From Sphingomonadales bacterium (GTDB lineage Bacteria; Pseudomonadota; Alphaproteobacteria; Sphingomonadales; Sphingomonadaceae): a DNA stretch of 64,000 nt. A program made the position numbers and the translations under genes. The stretch covers positions 372,001 through 436,000 of the forward strand of contig JADJXT010000002.1 of NCBI GenBank assembly GCA_016720115.1, given 5' to 3'. Positions 8,218 through 15,570 of the stretch are shown one piece after another; within the stretch, counting starts at the first letter, position 1; the number at the start of each line of letters is the position of its first letter. The notes beneath the pieces are model-generated. The model saw nothing but the letters and a program-made list of their open reading frames with translations. It had not been told where the DNA came from and searched no databases.

Positions 8218-8595
8218 TCCTTCACGGGCCGTTGCCGTTCGCCTTCCTCCACTTCTACACCGCCACATGATCCGCTGATTGATCGAACCTATCCGCATTC
8301 GTTTGAACATGATGCAAGGCGGTATGGTCATACCTAGCCTTCTCCACATTCGTTGCGATCACAGGTGATGCATCGGCAATCGATGTGCAGATGACGTTGA
8401 ACAAGCGTTGGCTCGGGCGGTTTGAGCCAGATATTTCAGTCTCCTTAGTTTCCACCGAAGGACAATTCACTCGGCTTCATAGGGAGACTGAATGCAATGG
8501 GGGCGGATAGATCGGGCCGTCCGTTGACGAGACGAAGAACACAGCACATTCGCGGATGAAATTCAGGACGCAGCAGAAGGAAGGATTTTAGGGGC
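8218..8595. other. intergenic stretch with inverted repeat
   Basis: I find no convincing gene here. Short frames on both strands lack ribosome-binding sites and recognisable motifs. A perfect 10-bp inverted repeat (TTCAGTCTCC at 8435-8444, GGAGACTGAA at 8483-8492) encloses 38 bases. A smaller hairpin, GGCTC...GAGCC, lies at 8410-8427. The region sits between the convergent relaxase and ABC ATPase genes, so it may hold terminators or a mobilization site. Confidence 0.35.
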
Positions 8596-10506
8596 CTAGC
8601 GCTTCAAATTCAGCGTGCGTTCGTCATGGGTATAGAAACGATCCACCACAAAATCTGATTGCTCAAGCTCTGGCGATATCATTGCGGTCGCATAGATAAG
8701 TTGATGATCGACGGTCGCATTTTCGCACATCGCAGCCAAGAGGTTTTGGAAATGGTAACTGCGCTCAGGTTCCATCCCTTTATCTTCAATTGTATCTAGA
8801 ATGAGAAATCGAGGATGCCGAAATGTAGAATCTTCAAGTGCAGATTTTAGAAATCCGACAAAAAAGCTGTTTCTCAGATAAACCATCGAGCTTGCAGAAA
8901 AAAAGCTTTCACCATTTACAGCCAACCGATCATCTTCAAAGCTGAATTGTATGTTGTCCGCTTTCGAAAACGTATCTTGTCTCAGAAGGTCATGTCTCAA
9001 AAACTCGACTGTGTTATCGGATATTCGCGTATATGCCTTTGATAGCTGATTTTTCTGACGAATCTCGCTGCCCTCTATGCCTTCTTTTAGTTCATTCATC
9101 TCAGCATTTAATGTTTGACGCACTTGCGAAAGCGCTTCAATGCGCTCGATAATCACTGCCTTTTGGCCTAGGTCTTCGAGTTGGCGCTCTAAGTATCCGG
9201 CCCGATTGTAGAGAGAGCGCGCCTGTGCCCGTAGCTCGGTTGATGGTAAGCGGTTTAGCAAACGATATCGCTCGGAAAATCCATTCCATCGGTTTGTTGC
9301 TTCTGCAACCTTTTGATCGAGGCGCTGTGCTTCATCGACTCTATGGGATTGCAGAATCTTCGACTGCTTAATCTGAATACCAGTTTCATTAATTGCAGCG
9401 AGTATGCGCGACTGCGCTTTGTCCCGATCAAACGGGCTTTTACACAATGCGCAGGCATGTTCACCAACGTTTTCGTCTATGGTCGCCAAGCATGACGGGC
9501 AGTAGATAAATGAAATTCCGTTGACTACCTCAGCGACTGCACCTGCGTCCCTAAGCTGATCCAGTCTTGCCTCTAAGGATGCAATAAAACCCGCCGAGTC
9601 TGCGATTTCGAGCTGAAGGGAATCGCGCTCAGATTTCAGACGTAAAAGCTCTTCTTGGGCTTTCACAACCTGCTGATAGACCTCATCTTGAGCTTGCAGT
9701 GTCAATCCATCAGAAACTTCGGCATTGAAGATTTTCTGTTCTAAATCCTCTGCTTCCTTGTAGGTATTGTCCAATTCCGACTGGATGTTCGTGCGCTCAG
9801 CATCAATCCAGCCCATATTGATAGAGTGCGTCGTACCGCTAAAAACAGCCGTCGCATTGCGCCATTCGGCGGTGGCTTGCGCATACTCCTTATCAGCTTC
9901 GCGCAACCGCAATTGCTGCCTATATAAGGCGTTATCATATGCACCGCACAAAAGATCACCTACCGTCTTCCTTGTAAGGGCAGTGTCGAACCTCTCGAAG
10001 CGAAATATGCGATCCACGGGGCTAAGCTGATCCGCGTAGAGCAGTCGCAACATTTGATGCATTGTAATGTTGCTGTTGGCATCGCCAGCCGCTTCAGGCA
10101 TACCCATAAGGCGAAAAAGAACCTGCGAAAAAGACTCTTTGTTGTCCGAACGCTTGTATGGATGCAACGCCCACTCAGTGGGGCGCGTTGCGAATTCGTC
10201 AAGTGAGCCAAGAAAAATCCGCATTGGCCGCCCTGAGAATTCTGACACCTCACGAGACAGCACTGCTGGCATGCCGTTGAGTTCAACTTCTAGCATCACC
10301 TCGGAGCAAGCGAGGGCAGCATCCCTCCAATCTGATACCTCTCCGCCCAAACCATAGAACATGAAGTCAAGCAGGGTCGATTTCCCCGAACTGTTTTCCC
10401 CTCTAATGATGTTCAAACGAGGGTGAAAGGCAGCGTCATAAACGCTATTAGCCTCACGCTTCACGATCATTCGGCGTACTGAAATCATGGGACTATACGA
10501 TGTCAT
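8596..10506 (-). CDS. ABC-3C system ABC ATPase, Rad50/RecF-like with zinc ribbon
   Basis: A 636-residue ATPase using the ATG at 10506, which follows a good GGGGAG ribosome-binding site; an earlier TTG has none. Walker A is GENSSGKST at residues 36-44, preceded by HPRLNIIRG as in Rad50, RecN and RecF proteins. A long coiled-coil middle contains two CxxC pairs (CPSC and CALC, 16 residues between pairs), which should form a zinc ribbon at the coil tip rather than a Rad50 hook. Walker B is FLILDTIED near the C-terminus. This matches the ATPase of ABC three-component systems (Krishnan, Burroughs, Iyer and Aravind, 2020), predicted DNA-acting conflict systems. Its start overlaps the middle-component stop by 14 bp. 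It is the last gene of the operon. Confidence 0.8.
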   Translation of the reverse strand: MTSYSPMISVRRMIVKREANSVYDAAFHPRLNIIRGENSSGKSTLLDFMFYGLGGEVSDWRDAALACSEVMLEVELNGMPAVLSREVSEFSGRPMRIFLGSLDEFATRPTEWALHPYKRSDNKESFSQVLFRLMGMPEAAGDANSNITMHQMLRLLYADQLSPVDRIFRFERFDTALTRKTVGDLLCGAYDNALYRQQLRLREADKEYAQATAEWRNATAVFSGTTHSINMGWIDAERTNIQSELDNTYKEAEDLEQKIFNAEVSDGLTLQAQDEVYQQVVKAQEELLRLKSERDSLQLEIADSAGFIASLEARLDQLRDAGAVAEVVNGISFIYCPSCLATIDENVGEHACALCKSPFDRDKAQSRILAAINETGIQIKQSKILQSHRVDEAQRLDQKVAEATNRWNGFSERYRLLNRLPSTELRAQARSLYNRAGYLERQLEDLGQKAVIIERIEALSQVRQTLNAEMNELKEGIEGSEIRQKNQLSKAYTRISDNTVEFLRHDLLRQDTFSKADNIQFSFEDDRLAVNGESFFSASSMVYLRNSFFVGFLKSALEDSTFRHPRFLILDTIEDKGMEPERSYHFQNLLAAMCENATVDHQLIYATAMISPELEQSDFVVDRFYTHDERTLNLKR

Positions 10507-11008
10507 ATCGATACTCCCCAAGACCTGTTCGGTCCTTCAATCCACCAGCACCTTCAAAAGGTATCGTATCTAACGCTTGAATTACGAACTCCATTAACGG
10601 ATGCTCAACATCATTTTTCGTCGTTACACGATCGTGCAATGGTTCGGGTAGCGGAATGGTCGTCCGCTGCGCGAATTTATTCTCGAAGGCGTGCTGATCG
10701 AGAAAGCCCTGGCTAACCAGCGTTTGAAGCGCAGCATCCTGCATTGGCGACATCCGATTGAACAACGCCTGTTTTGAGGGGCGGTGGCCATAGGTTGGCT
10801 TTTGACATTTCGCCGCCAACCGTGCGGCCTTTTTCTGCTCTCCCTGCAAGCGGATATCAAGGCAGCGACGAGGCTCTGCAACAAATACATCTAGCACCTT
10901 CAATCTTGGGAGAAAGACTTGCTTCGCTCCACCATATTCGAGCTGCCGTAGCAGACGAAAAGCACTATGAAAGGGATCGAAAGCTGGTTCGAATGCGAGC
11001 TGGATCAT
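10493..11008 (-). CDS. ABC-3C system middle component-like protein
   Basis: A 171-residue protein starting at the ATG at 11008, in an ATGA overlap with the stop of the preceding gene. The N-terminus, MIQLAFEPAFDPFHSAFRLL, resembles ABC-3C middle components, which open with a DPxHxxFRLLRLL helix. Residues SPMQDAALQTLVSQGFLD look like a winged-helix segment. In these systems the middle component bridges the ABC ATPase and the C-terminal component. Its place between the two and its double translational coupling fit that role. The subfamily number cannot be fixed without a profile search. Confidence 0.68.
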   Translation of the reverse strand: MIQLAFEPAFDPFHSAFRLLRQLEYGGAKQVFLPRLKVLDVFVAEPRRCLDIRLQGEQKKAARLAAKCQKPTYGHRPSKQALFNRMSPMQDAALQTLVSQGFLDQHAFENKFAQRTTIPLPEPLHDRVTTKNDVEHPLMEFVIQALDTIPFEGAGGLKDRTGLGEYRYDIV

Positions 11009-11574
11009 TGGTGCCACCTCACGTAACATTGCTCGGCAAGCCAGTAGACCATCCCAGCCACATTGTTGTGGTTTAGCATAAAGGGGCCGCAACCCATCTC
11101 GGTCAGCACCGGCTCGATCATTTCTCTTGTTACTGCCTCATCGATTTCTGAAACGCAGGCTGATGCAAGGATGGGTCGCACTGAATTTTCGAATGCAGAC
11201 TCTACTTTTGCTAAAAAATATGCGATGATTTCCTGTGCGGCAGGATAAGCCTGCCATTCTGCCAGGAGCTTACTAAACGCTTCCTTCTTTCGAAGGGCAG
11301 AGATTTTTTGATCGCTACGGCCCGACTTATCGAGTTTGGCTTCTAGACCAATTACGTCGTCATAGGGCATTTCTTGGAAATAATATTGCAGACTGTCGAC
11401 AAAGTTTTGGACTTTGACGTCATCGCGCAATTCGGCAGCGAGTTTATCAAGCCAGCCGTCAATCTGCGATCTTCGTTGACTGTAGTGGTTGTTTGTAACT
11501 TTATCACGACCGACGGCATCACCTTGTGGAGATGCCCCGCGCATATCAACCGTGTTTGTCTGCCCCCCGTGCAA
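11005..11574 (-). CDS. ABC-3C C-terminal component protein with GDxVGRDK N-terminus
   Basis: A 189-residue protein. The likely start is TTG at 11574, with an AAGGG ribosome-binding site; an ATG at 11544 would drop the first ten residues. The N-terminus carries NTVDMRG...GDAVGRDKVTNNHY, a short glycine-rich motif often found at the ends of bacterial conflict proteins. The remainder (about residues 35-189) is helical (WLDKLAAELRDDVKVQNFVDSLQYYF..., EAFSKLLAEWQAYPAAQEIIAYFLAKVESAF) and resembles the C-terminal dimerising domain of ABC-3C systems. No catalytic effector domain is fused, unlike many such proteins. Its stop overlaps the middle-component start. Assignment to ABC-3C relies mainly on context. 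Confidence 0.65.
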   Translation of the reverse strand: MHGGQTNTVDMRGASPQGDAVGRDKVTNNHYSQRRSQIDGWLDKLAAELRDDVKVQNFVDSLQYYFQEMPYDDVIGLEAKLDKSGRSDQKISALRKKEAFSKLLAEWQAYPAAQEIIAYFLAKVESAFENSVRPILASACVSEIDEAVTREMIEPVLTEMGCGPFMLNHNNVAGMVYWLAEQCYVRWHQ

Positions 11575-11590
11575 TCAGGTCACCCTTGTC

Positions 11591-11785
11591 TCATCCTGAA
11601 ATCTTGTCGCGCCCTACGACATCCCCGCCTGCTTTAACACCAGACATATTTGCGCTCGAAGAGCTTCCTGACATATTGCCTTTTGTGATACGCACAGTGA
11701 TTGGAATAGAAACCAGCGCGCCTCCAATAAAGCCGAGGACAGCTGAAACTATTTCCGATAGATGGCTTGCTAAAAAATCTGTCAT
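11591..11785 (-). CDS. small membrane protein with GDVVGRDK tail, first gene of ABC-3C operon
   Basis: A 64-residue protein with one transmembrane helix near residues 9-31 (LSEIVSAVLGFIGGALVSIPITV). A Ser/Gly-rich linker follows (NMSGSSSSANMSG), and the protein ends in GGDVVGRDKISG. The NMSGxxxxGDVVGRDKI pattern closely matches NTVDMRGxxxxGDAVGRDKV in the next gene, 16 bp downstream on the same strand. The shared motif and tight spacing say the two proteins work together, perhaps by co-assembly of the tails at the membrane. The ribosome-binding site is only AAGAAG. I know of no named family for the whole protein. Confidence 0.65.
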   Translation of the reverse strand: MTDFLASHLSEIVSAVLGFIGGALVSIPITVRITKGNMSGSSSSANMSGVKAGGDVVGRDKISG

Positions 11786-12364
11786 TTATTTCTTCTTTAT
11801 GCACGCGATTTAGGTCCTTTGAGACTAACAGCCTCATCCGCACGGGGCAAGTCGATGTTAGATCCGCTCCCGTCTAACCCACAGTTTTTGGTCAGGGCCA
11901 CGCCAAAAAGCTGGGATGCAAGGGGCAGGCACGCCCCTGCTCGTGATCCATCGGCGAAACAGTGGCGCGTATCCAATCCGCGAAGGGTTCCAAGGGATAG
12001 CGAATCCTCCCGCAGGAACGCTCCCTGACGGGTGATGCAACGGCCATGCGTTGCGCAACACATTCTACCTCTGCCTCAATCTGCACCGCAGATCTCGGAC
12101 GGCATGGGTGGATGTGTCAGCCGCCAGAGGGATGTGCGGCGGGGAAGCCGAGCGCGATAAGGGTCGCGGGCGTAGCTCTGTTGCCATGTCCCCGAAACGG
12201 GATCCCGGGTTGGAACTCGGATAGGTTTGGTGATACAATGGCATAGGCACATATGCCCTCATGATGCGCTGAAACCCTTACAAATATGGAGTTTTATGGA
12301 ATTTATAGCGTAATTGCTTGTTAGATAATTATATGCTATTATCTAACGATAAGGAGTCGAAAAG
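11786..12364. other. 579-bp intergenic region between divergent operons, no gene seen
   Basis: This separates the ABC-3C operon (leftward) from the AbiE pair (rightward) and should hold both promoters. Short frames exist on both strands between about 11797 and 12260, but none has a ribosome-binding site or known motif. A GC-rich block at about 11910-12230 contains a hairpin (AGGGGC aggcac GCCCCT near 11918-11935) and looks structured. It could be a fragment of a mobilization origin or a structured RNA; neither is demonstrated. The last 60 bases are AT-rich and hold the AbiE promoter/operator. Confidence 0.4.
12315..12356 (+). promoter_or_regulatory. abiE promoter with overlapping palindromic operator
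   Basis: A candidate -35 (TTGCTT, 12315-12320) and -10 (TATTAT, 12337-12342) are 16 bp apart. A perfect 10-bp inverted repeat, GTTAGATAAT (12320-12329) and ATTATCTAAC (12338-12347), overlaps the -10. AAGGAG (12351-12356) precedes the ATG at 12365 by 8 bases. AbiEi antitoxins are known to bind inverted repeats and repress their own operon, so this is the likely operator. Confidence 0.65.
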
Positions 12365-12973
12365 ATGTCTGCCGTGGCTGACAAAATTATCAAGCGTGTG
12401 CGCGGGAAAGGGCGAGGCTGGGCCTTTACACCCAAGGATTTTCTCGACCTCGGCACGCGAGCGTCTATCGATATGGCTCTCACCCGCCTTGTGCAATCAG
12501 GCGTCATTCGCCGCATCGGGCGCGGTATCTACGATTATCCGAAACTGCATGACAGACTGGGCGCGCTTACGCCTGACACAGATACCATCGTTCAAGCGGT
12601 CGCAACGCAAAGCGGGGACAAGGTGTTCGCATCGGCTGCGCAATCCGCCAACCGCCTTGGTATCTCGACACAGGTTTCGGCCAAGCCAAGCTATGTTACA
12701 GATGGCGCATCACGCGTAGTGACGGTCGCTGGACGCGCGATTGCGTTCAAGCGATCCCGCGCACCGATATTAGACAACGCATCTGAGGGCGCAAATGCCG
12801 TTCTGCAAATATTGGTGCGCATAGGCAAGGACAACATTGATGATGATCTGCTGCATCGCCTCGCGATGCAGCTTGATGACCGTGATCTGAAAGCGCTTCG
12901 GAAAGCGCAGCCACTCATGCCCGCATGGATGAGCGATGCCGTGCTCAAGATCGGCATAATGAAGTATGGATAA
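12365..12973 (+). CDS. abiEi: AbiEi-family antitoxin (DUF6088-like), winged helix
   Basis: A 202-residue protein with an N-terminal winged-helix segment (GRGWAFTPKDFLDLGTRASIDMALTRLVQSGVIRRIGRGIYDYP, residues about 16-59), the typical AbiEi/DUF6088 opening. A central domain follows (AVATQSGDKVFASAAQSANRLGISTQV). In type IV AbiE systems this protein represses the operon and antagonises the toxin without a direct complex. The next gene starts 8 bp before this stop and encodes the nucleotidyltransferase toxin. A palindromic operator lies just upstream. Confidence 0.85.
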   Translation: MSAVADKIIKRVRGKGRGWAFTPKDFLDLGTRASIDMALTRLVQSGVIRRIGRGIYDYPKLHDRLGALTPDTDTIVQAVATQSGDKVFASAAQSANRLGISTQVSAKPSYVTDGASRVVTVAGRAIAFKRSRAPILDNASEGANAVLQILVRIGKDNIDDDLLHRLAMQLDDRDLKALRKAQPLMPAWMSDAVLKIGIMKYG

Positions 12974-14030
12974 GTTCACGCTACGCCCCAATGAGGATCG
13001 CCTCGCCTACATCAATGAGGCAGCGGCGCGGCGCGATGTCACGCCAATCATCATCGAAAAAGATTTCTGGGTCTGCTGGACGTTGCGCCGCCTCATGGAA
13101 ATTCCCATTCTTGGCAACAACCTCACATTCAAAGGCGGAACGTCACTCTCTAAAGCATATGGCATCATCGAGAGATTTTCAGAGGATATCGATCTGACCA
13201 TCGGACGTAACGCGCCGATGATCGCTGACACATTGCCGCCGATGGAAGATGAAATCAGCGGCAAGGAACGCGAACGCCGCACAAAGGCACTTAAAGCTGC
13301 GGCACAATCCTATGTCGAAGCCATCGCGCATCCTAATCTTCGGGTAGCAATTGCGAATGCACTCGGCACGAACGCCGGATGGGATGTCATTCTCGATCCC
13401 CATGACCGCGACGCCCAGACAATTCTGTTCCAATATCCGAGACTCTTTGCTTATGGTAGTGATGCAAGCGCGATTGGTGAACTTGCAATTGGCGAATTCA
13501 GAGAGGGCTATATCAAGCCACGCATCAAACTTGAATTTGGCGCGCGTGGTGAATCCGAACCTGTCGAGATCAAAACGATCGCACCCTATCTCGCGCAAGC
13601 GTTTCCCGACGAATTGCCCGACGCACTGGTTCAAGTTTCGACATTATCGGTCGAACGCACTTTCTGGGAAAAAGTTACAATTCTGCACGCACTTCACCAC
13701 GGCACGAAACTGCTGCCAGAAATGTCACGTCACTATTACGACACGATGATGCTGGCCACAAAGGGAATCGCCGATACTGCACTGAAATCGCCCGATTTGC
13801 TCGCGCGGGTTGTGCTCAACAAGCGCCTGATGTTTGCGGATAACAAGGCATCATACGGCACGGCGACACTCGGTTCATTGCGCCTTGTTCCGAACGATGA
13901 TCTGCGCGCTCGTCTTGCGAGCGATTATGCCGCGATGGCAGAAATGTTCATGATCGCGCCGCCTTCATTCGATGAATTGATGACAGAAATTGCAGCACTG
14001 GAAGCCAAGCTGAACGCTTCTCAAGCATAA
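12966..14030 (+). CDS. abiEii: AbiEii nucleotidyltransferase toxin
   Basis: A 354-residue protein of the AbiEii/DUF1814 nucleotidyltransferase family, overlapping the antitoxin gene by 8 bp. Four conserved motifs are present: FKGGTSLSK (residues 55-63), RFSEDIDL (70-77), KLEFG (188-192) and ERTFWEKVTILH (230-241). The Asp pair in SEDIDL and the Lys/Glu in WEK are the catalytic elements. Such toxins add nucleotides to RNA or otherwise stop growth, which causes abortive infection by phage and stabilises mobile DNA. All motifs look intact, so the pair is probably functional. Confidence 0.9.
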   Translation: MDKFTLRPNEDRLAYINEAAARRDVTPIIIEKDFWVCWTLRRLMEIPILGNNLTFKGGTSLSKAYGIIERFSEDIDLTIGRNAPMIADTLPPMEDEISGKERERRTKALKAAAQSYVEAIAHPNLRVAIANALGTNAGWDVILDPHDRDAQTILFQYPRLFAYGSDASAIGELAIGEFREGYIKPRIKLEFGARGESEPVEIKTIAPYLAQAFPDELPDALVQVSTLSVERTFWEKVTILHALHHGTKLLPEMSRHYYDTMMLATKGIADTALKSPDLLARVVLNKRLMFADNKASYGTATLGSLRLVPNDDLRARLASDYAAMAEMFMIAPPSFDELMTEIAALEAKLNASQA

Positions 14031-14081
14031 AATTACGATAAATCCTACAGCACAATTCATGACATTTTGTATAGATAGTTG

Positions 14082-14552
14082 TCAGACTTGTTTATCATCC
14101 CAAATTTTGCGACGTGAATTGGCAAGCATATCATTGACCAGTCGTTCGCGCTCTTCGGAAAGGTCGCGTTGATCCATCGCCTGATTTTCAAGACGCATTG
14201 TGTGATGATGCCGCGCAAGTTCTTCATCAATTTTCTTCATCACCTGATCACGTAAGATATCATCCAGAGGTTTCATCGGCACAAATGCATAGACGAGTTT
14301 GCAGTTTATTGCTTCCGCCGCCTCACGCAAAGTTTTGAGCGTCGTTGCACCATTCACTTCCGCTTTCTCGATTGTGGTTACACGCGAGCGCGCAACGCCC
14401 ATCCGCGTGGCAAGTTGTCGTGTGGTCATGCCTAACGCCTCGCGAATGGCCTTAACCCAACCGTGATGTGGTTGGGTAAAACTTTCAGCACGCATTGGAG
14501 CAAGGCGGCGCTCAAGATTCTTTCTGGCTAGATAGCCGTTGTCTGGGTTCAT
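14082..14552 (-). CDS. mobile mystery protein A, HTH regulator, solitary
   Basis: A 156-residue DNA-binding protein. I prefer the ATG at 14552 over an in-frame GTG at 14570. It matches the mobile mystery protein A pattern: GWVKAIREALGMTTRQLATRMGVARSRVTTIEKAE (an XRE-type helix-turn-helix), then TLKTLREAAEAINCKLVYAFVP. The C-terminus has the characteristic HHHTMRLENQAM. In most genomes this family precedes mobile mystery protein B, a Fic/Doc-domain protein, as a toxin-antitoxin-like pair. Here no B gene follows: downstream is 51 bp and then abiEii on the other strand. TGAGCAA repeats upstream suggest autoregulation. Confidence 0.8.
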   Translation of the reverse strand: MNPDNGYLARKNLERRLAPMRAESFTQPHHGWVKAIREALGMTTRQLATRMGVARSRVTTIEKAEVNGATTLKTLREAAEAINCKLVYAFVPMKPLDDILRDQVMKKIDEELARHHHTMRLENQAMDQRDLSEERERLVNDMLANSRRKIWDDKQV

Positions 14553-14589
14553 CGTGTCATATCCTCTCACCTAATATGACACATATATA

Positions 14590-14629
14590 TGAGCAAATAT
14601 AGTGATATTGCTCACTTATGAATGAGCAA
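14590..14629 (-). promoter_or_regulatory. TGAGCAA operator cluster upstream of mobile mystery protein A
   Basis: TGAGCAA (14590-14596) and its inverse TTGCTCA (14608-14614) form a palindrome with an 11-base spacer. A third TGAGCAA lies at 14623-14629. The block is AT-rich and about 40 bp upstream of the start. The layout suits a dimeric helix-turn-helix repressor controlling its own promoter. Which protein binds is inferred. Confidence 0.55.
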
Positions 14630-14660
14630 ACGTCCCAAGAATCTTGGTTTCAGTTGATAA

Positions 14661-14676
14661 TTCGACTATCGTCGAA
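14661..14676 (+). promoter_or_regulatory. candidate ArsR operator
   Basis: TTCGAC (14661-14666) and GTCGAA (14671-14676) form a perfect inverted repeat with a 4-base spacer, about 60 bp upstream of the arsR ATG. The gene's ribosome-binding site, GAAAGG, is at 14723-14728. ArsR repressors bind such short dyads. No footprint data are available, so this is a candidate only. Confidence 0.45.
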
Positions 14677-14736
14677 ATATCCGTTGCTCACCACCTGACA
14701 ATCCTATATTTCTAGAATCATCGAAAGGTTATTCAG

Positions 14737-15102
14737 ATGATTCAGGAAACCCCTTTGCCTTGGGCAGTGAGCGCACTTGGCGCTTTGGCACATGAAACTC
14801 GTTTGTCGGTATTCCGAATGTTGGTGCAAGCTGGGCCAGACGGAATGGTCGCTGGCGCCATTGCGGATCGCACAGGTGTGCCACCTTCAACCATGTCACA
14901 CCATCTCGCAACATTGGAACGTGCGCATCTCGTGTGTTCGGAGCGAGAGAGTCGGATGATGCATTATCGCGCTGACTATGACGCGATGCGCCGCCTTCTC
15001 ACATTCTTGGTGGAAGATTGTTGTCAGGGAAATGCCGCGATGTGTGGCGATCTTCTCGGCGATCTCTGCTGTGCGCCCGATCAGAAAACGGAGATTCAAT
15101 AA
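14737..15102 (+). CDS. arsR: ArsR-type arsenite-responsive repressor
   Basis: A 121-residue winged-helix repressor. The DNA-recognition helix is in GVPPSTMSHHLATLERAHLV (residues 47-66). Cysteines cluster in the C-terminal helix: VEDCCQGNAAMC gives C95, C96 and C103, with a further CC at 111-112. This resembles the C-terminal As(III) site of the Acidithiobacillus ArsR type rather than the ELCVCDL site of R773 ArsR, which is absent. Arsenite or antimonite binding would release the operon. arsC begins at the next base after the stop. Confidence 0.88.
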   Translation: MIQETPLPWAVSALGALAHETRLSVFRMLVQAGPDGMVAGAIADRTGVPPSTMSHHLATLERAHLVCSERESRMMHYRADYDAMRRLLTFLVEDCCQGNAAMCGDLLGDLCCAPDQKTEIQ

Positions 15103-15570
15103 ATGAGCAACGACATCATCATCTATCACAATCCCGAATGCGGCACGTCACGCAACACGCTCGCGATGATCCGCAATGCGGGAATCGAGCCTCACGTCAT
15201 CGAATATCTGAAAACGCCGCCGACCCGTGCATTGCTCGAAGATTTGATTGCGCGCGCGGGCATTACGCCACGCGATCTCCTGCGCGAAAAAGGCACACCG
15301 TTTGCCGAACTCCGCCTCGATGATGTCACGCTTTCCGAGAGCCAGCTCATTGATGCGATGATGGCACATCCCATTCTTATCAATCGACCATTGGTCGTCT
15401 CTCCTCTCGGCGTGAAGCTCTGCCGCCCTTCCGAAGCCGTTCTCGATCTGCTCCCAGAAGCGCAACGCGGCGCATTCACGAAAGAGGATGGCGAGCGCGT
15501 TGTTGATGAGACTGGCAACCGCGTAAAAATTGAAAGCAGAACAAATGACAGCACCCCACACCCAGCCTGA
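15103..15570 (+). CDS. arsC: arsenate reductase, glutaredoxin-dependent ArsC
   Basis: A 155-residue enzyme of the R773/ArsC class. The active site is HNPECGTSRN near residues 9-18, with catalytic Cys13 and Arg17. The second conserved segment, NRPLVVSPLGVKLCRP, supplies the anion-binding arginines. It reduces arsenate to arsenite with glutathione and glutaredoxin so that ACR3 can export it. The gene starts right after arsR and overlaps the start of acr3 by 26 bp. Confidence 0.93.
   Translation: MSNDIIIYHNPECGTSRNTLAMIRNAGIEPHVIEYLKTPPTRALLEDLIARAGITPRDLLREKGTPFAELRLDDVTLSESQLIDAMMAHPILINRPLVVSPLGVKLCRPSEAVLDLLPEAQRGAFTKEDGERVVDETGNRVKIESRTNDSTPHPA

Noticed and set aside
8255..8470. A 71-codon frame downstream of the relaxase.
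   Set aside because: No start signal or motif, and an inverted repeat runs through its start.
11797..12262. Several short frames between the ABC-3C and AbiE operons.
   Set aside because: They lack ribosome-binding sites and motifs and overlap each other in different frames, so I treat the stretch as noncoding.
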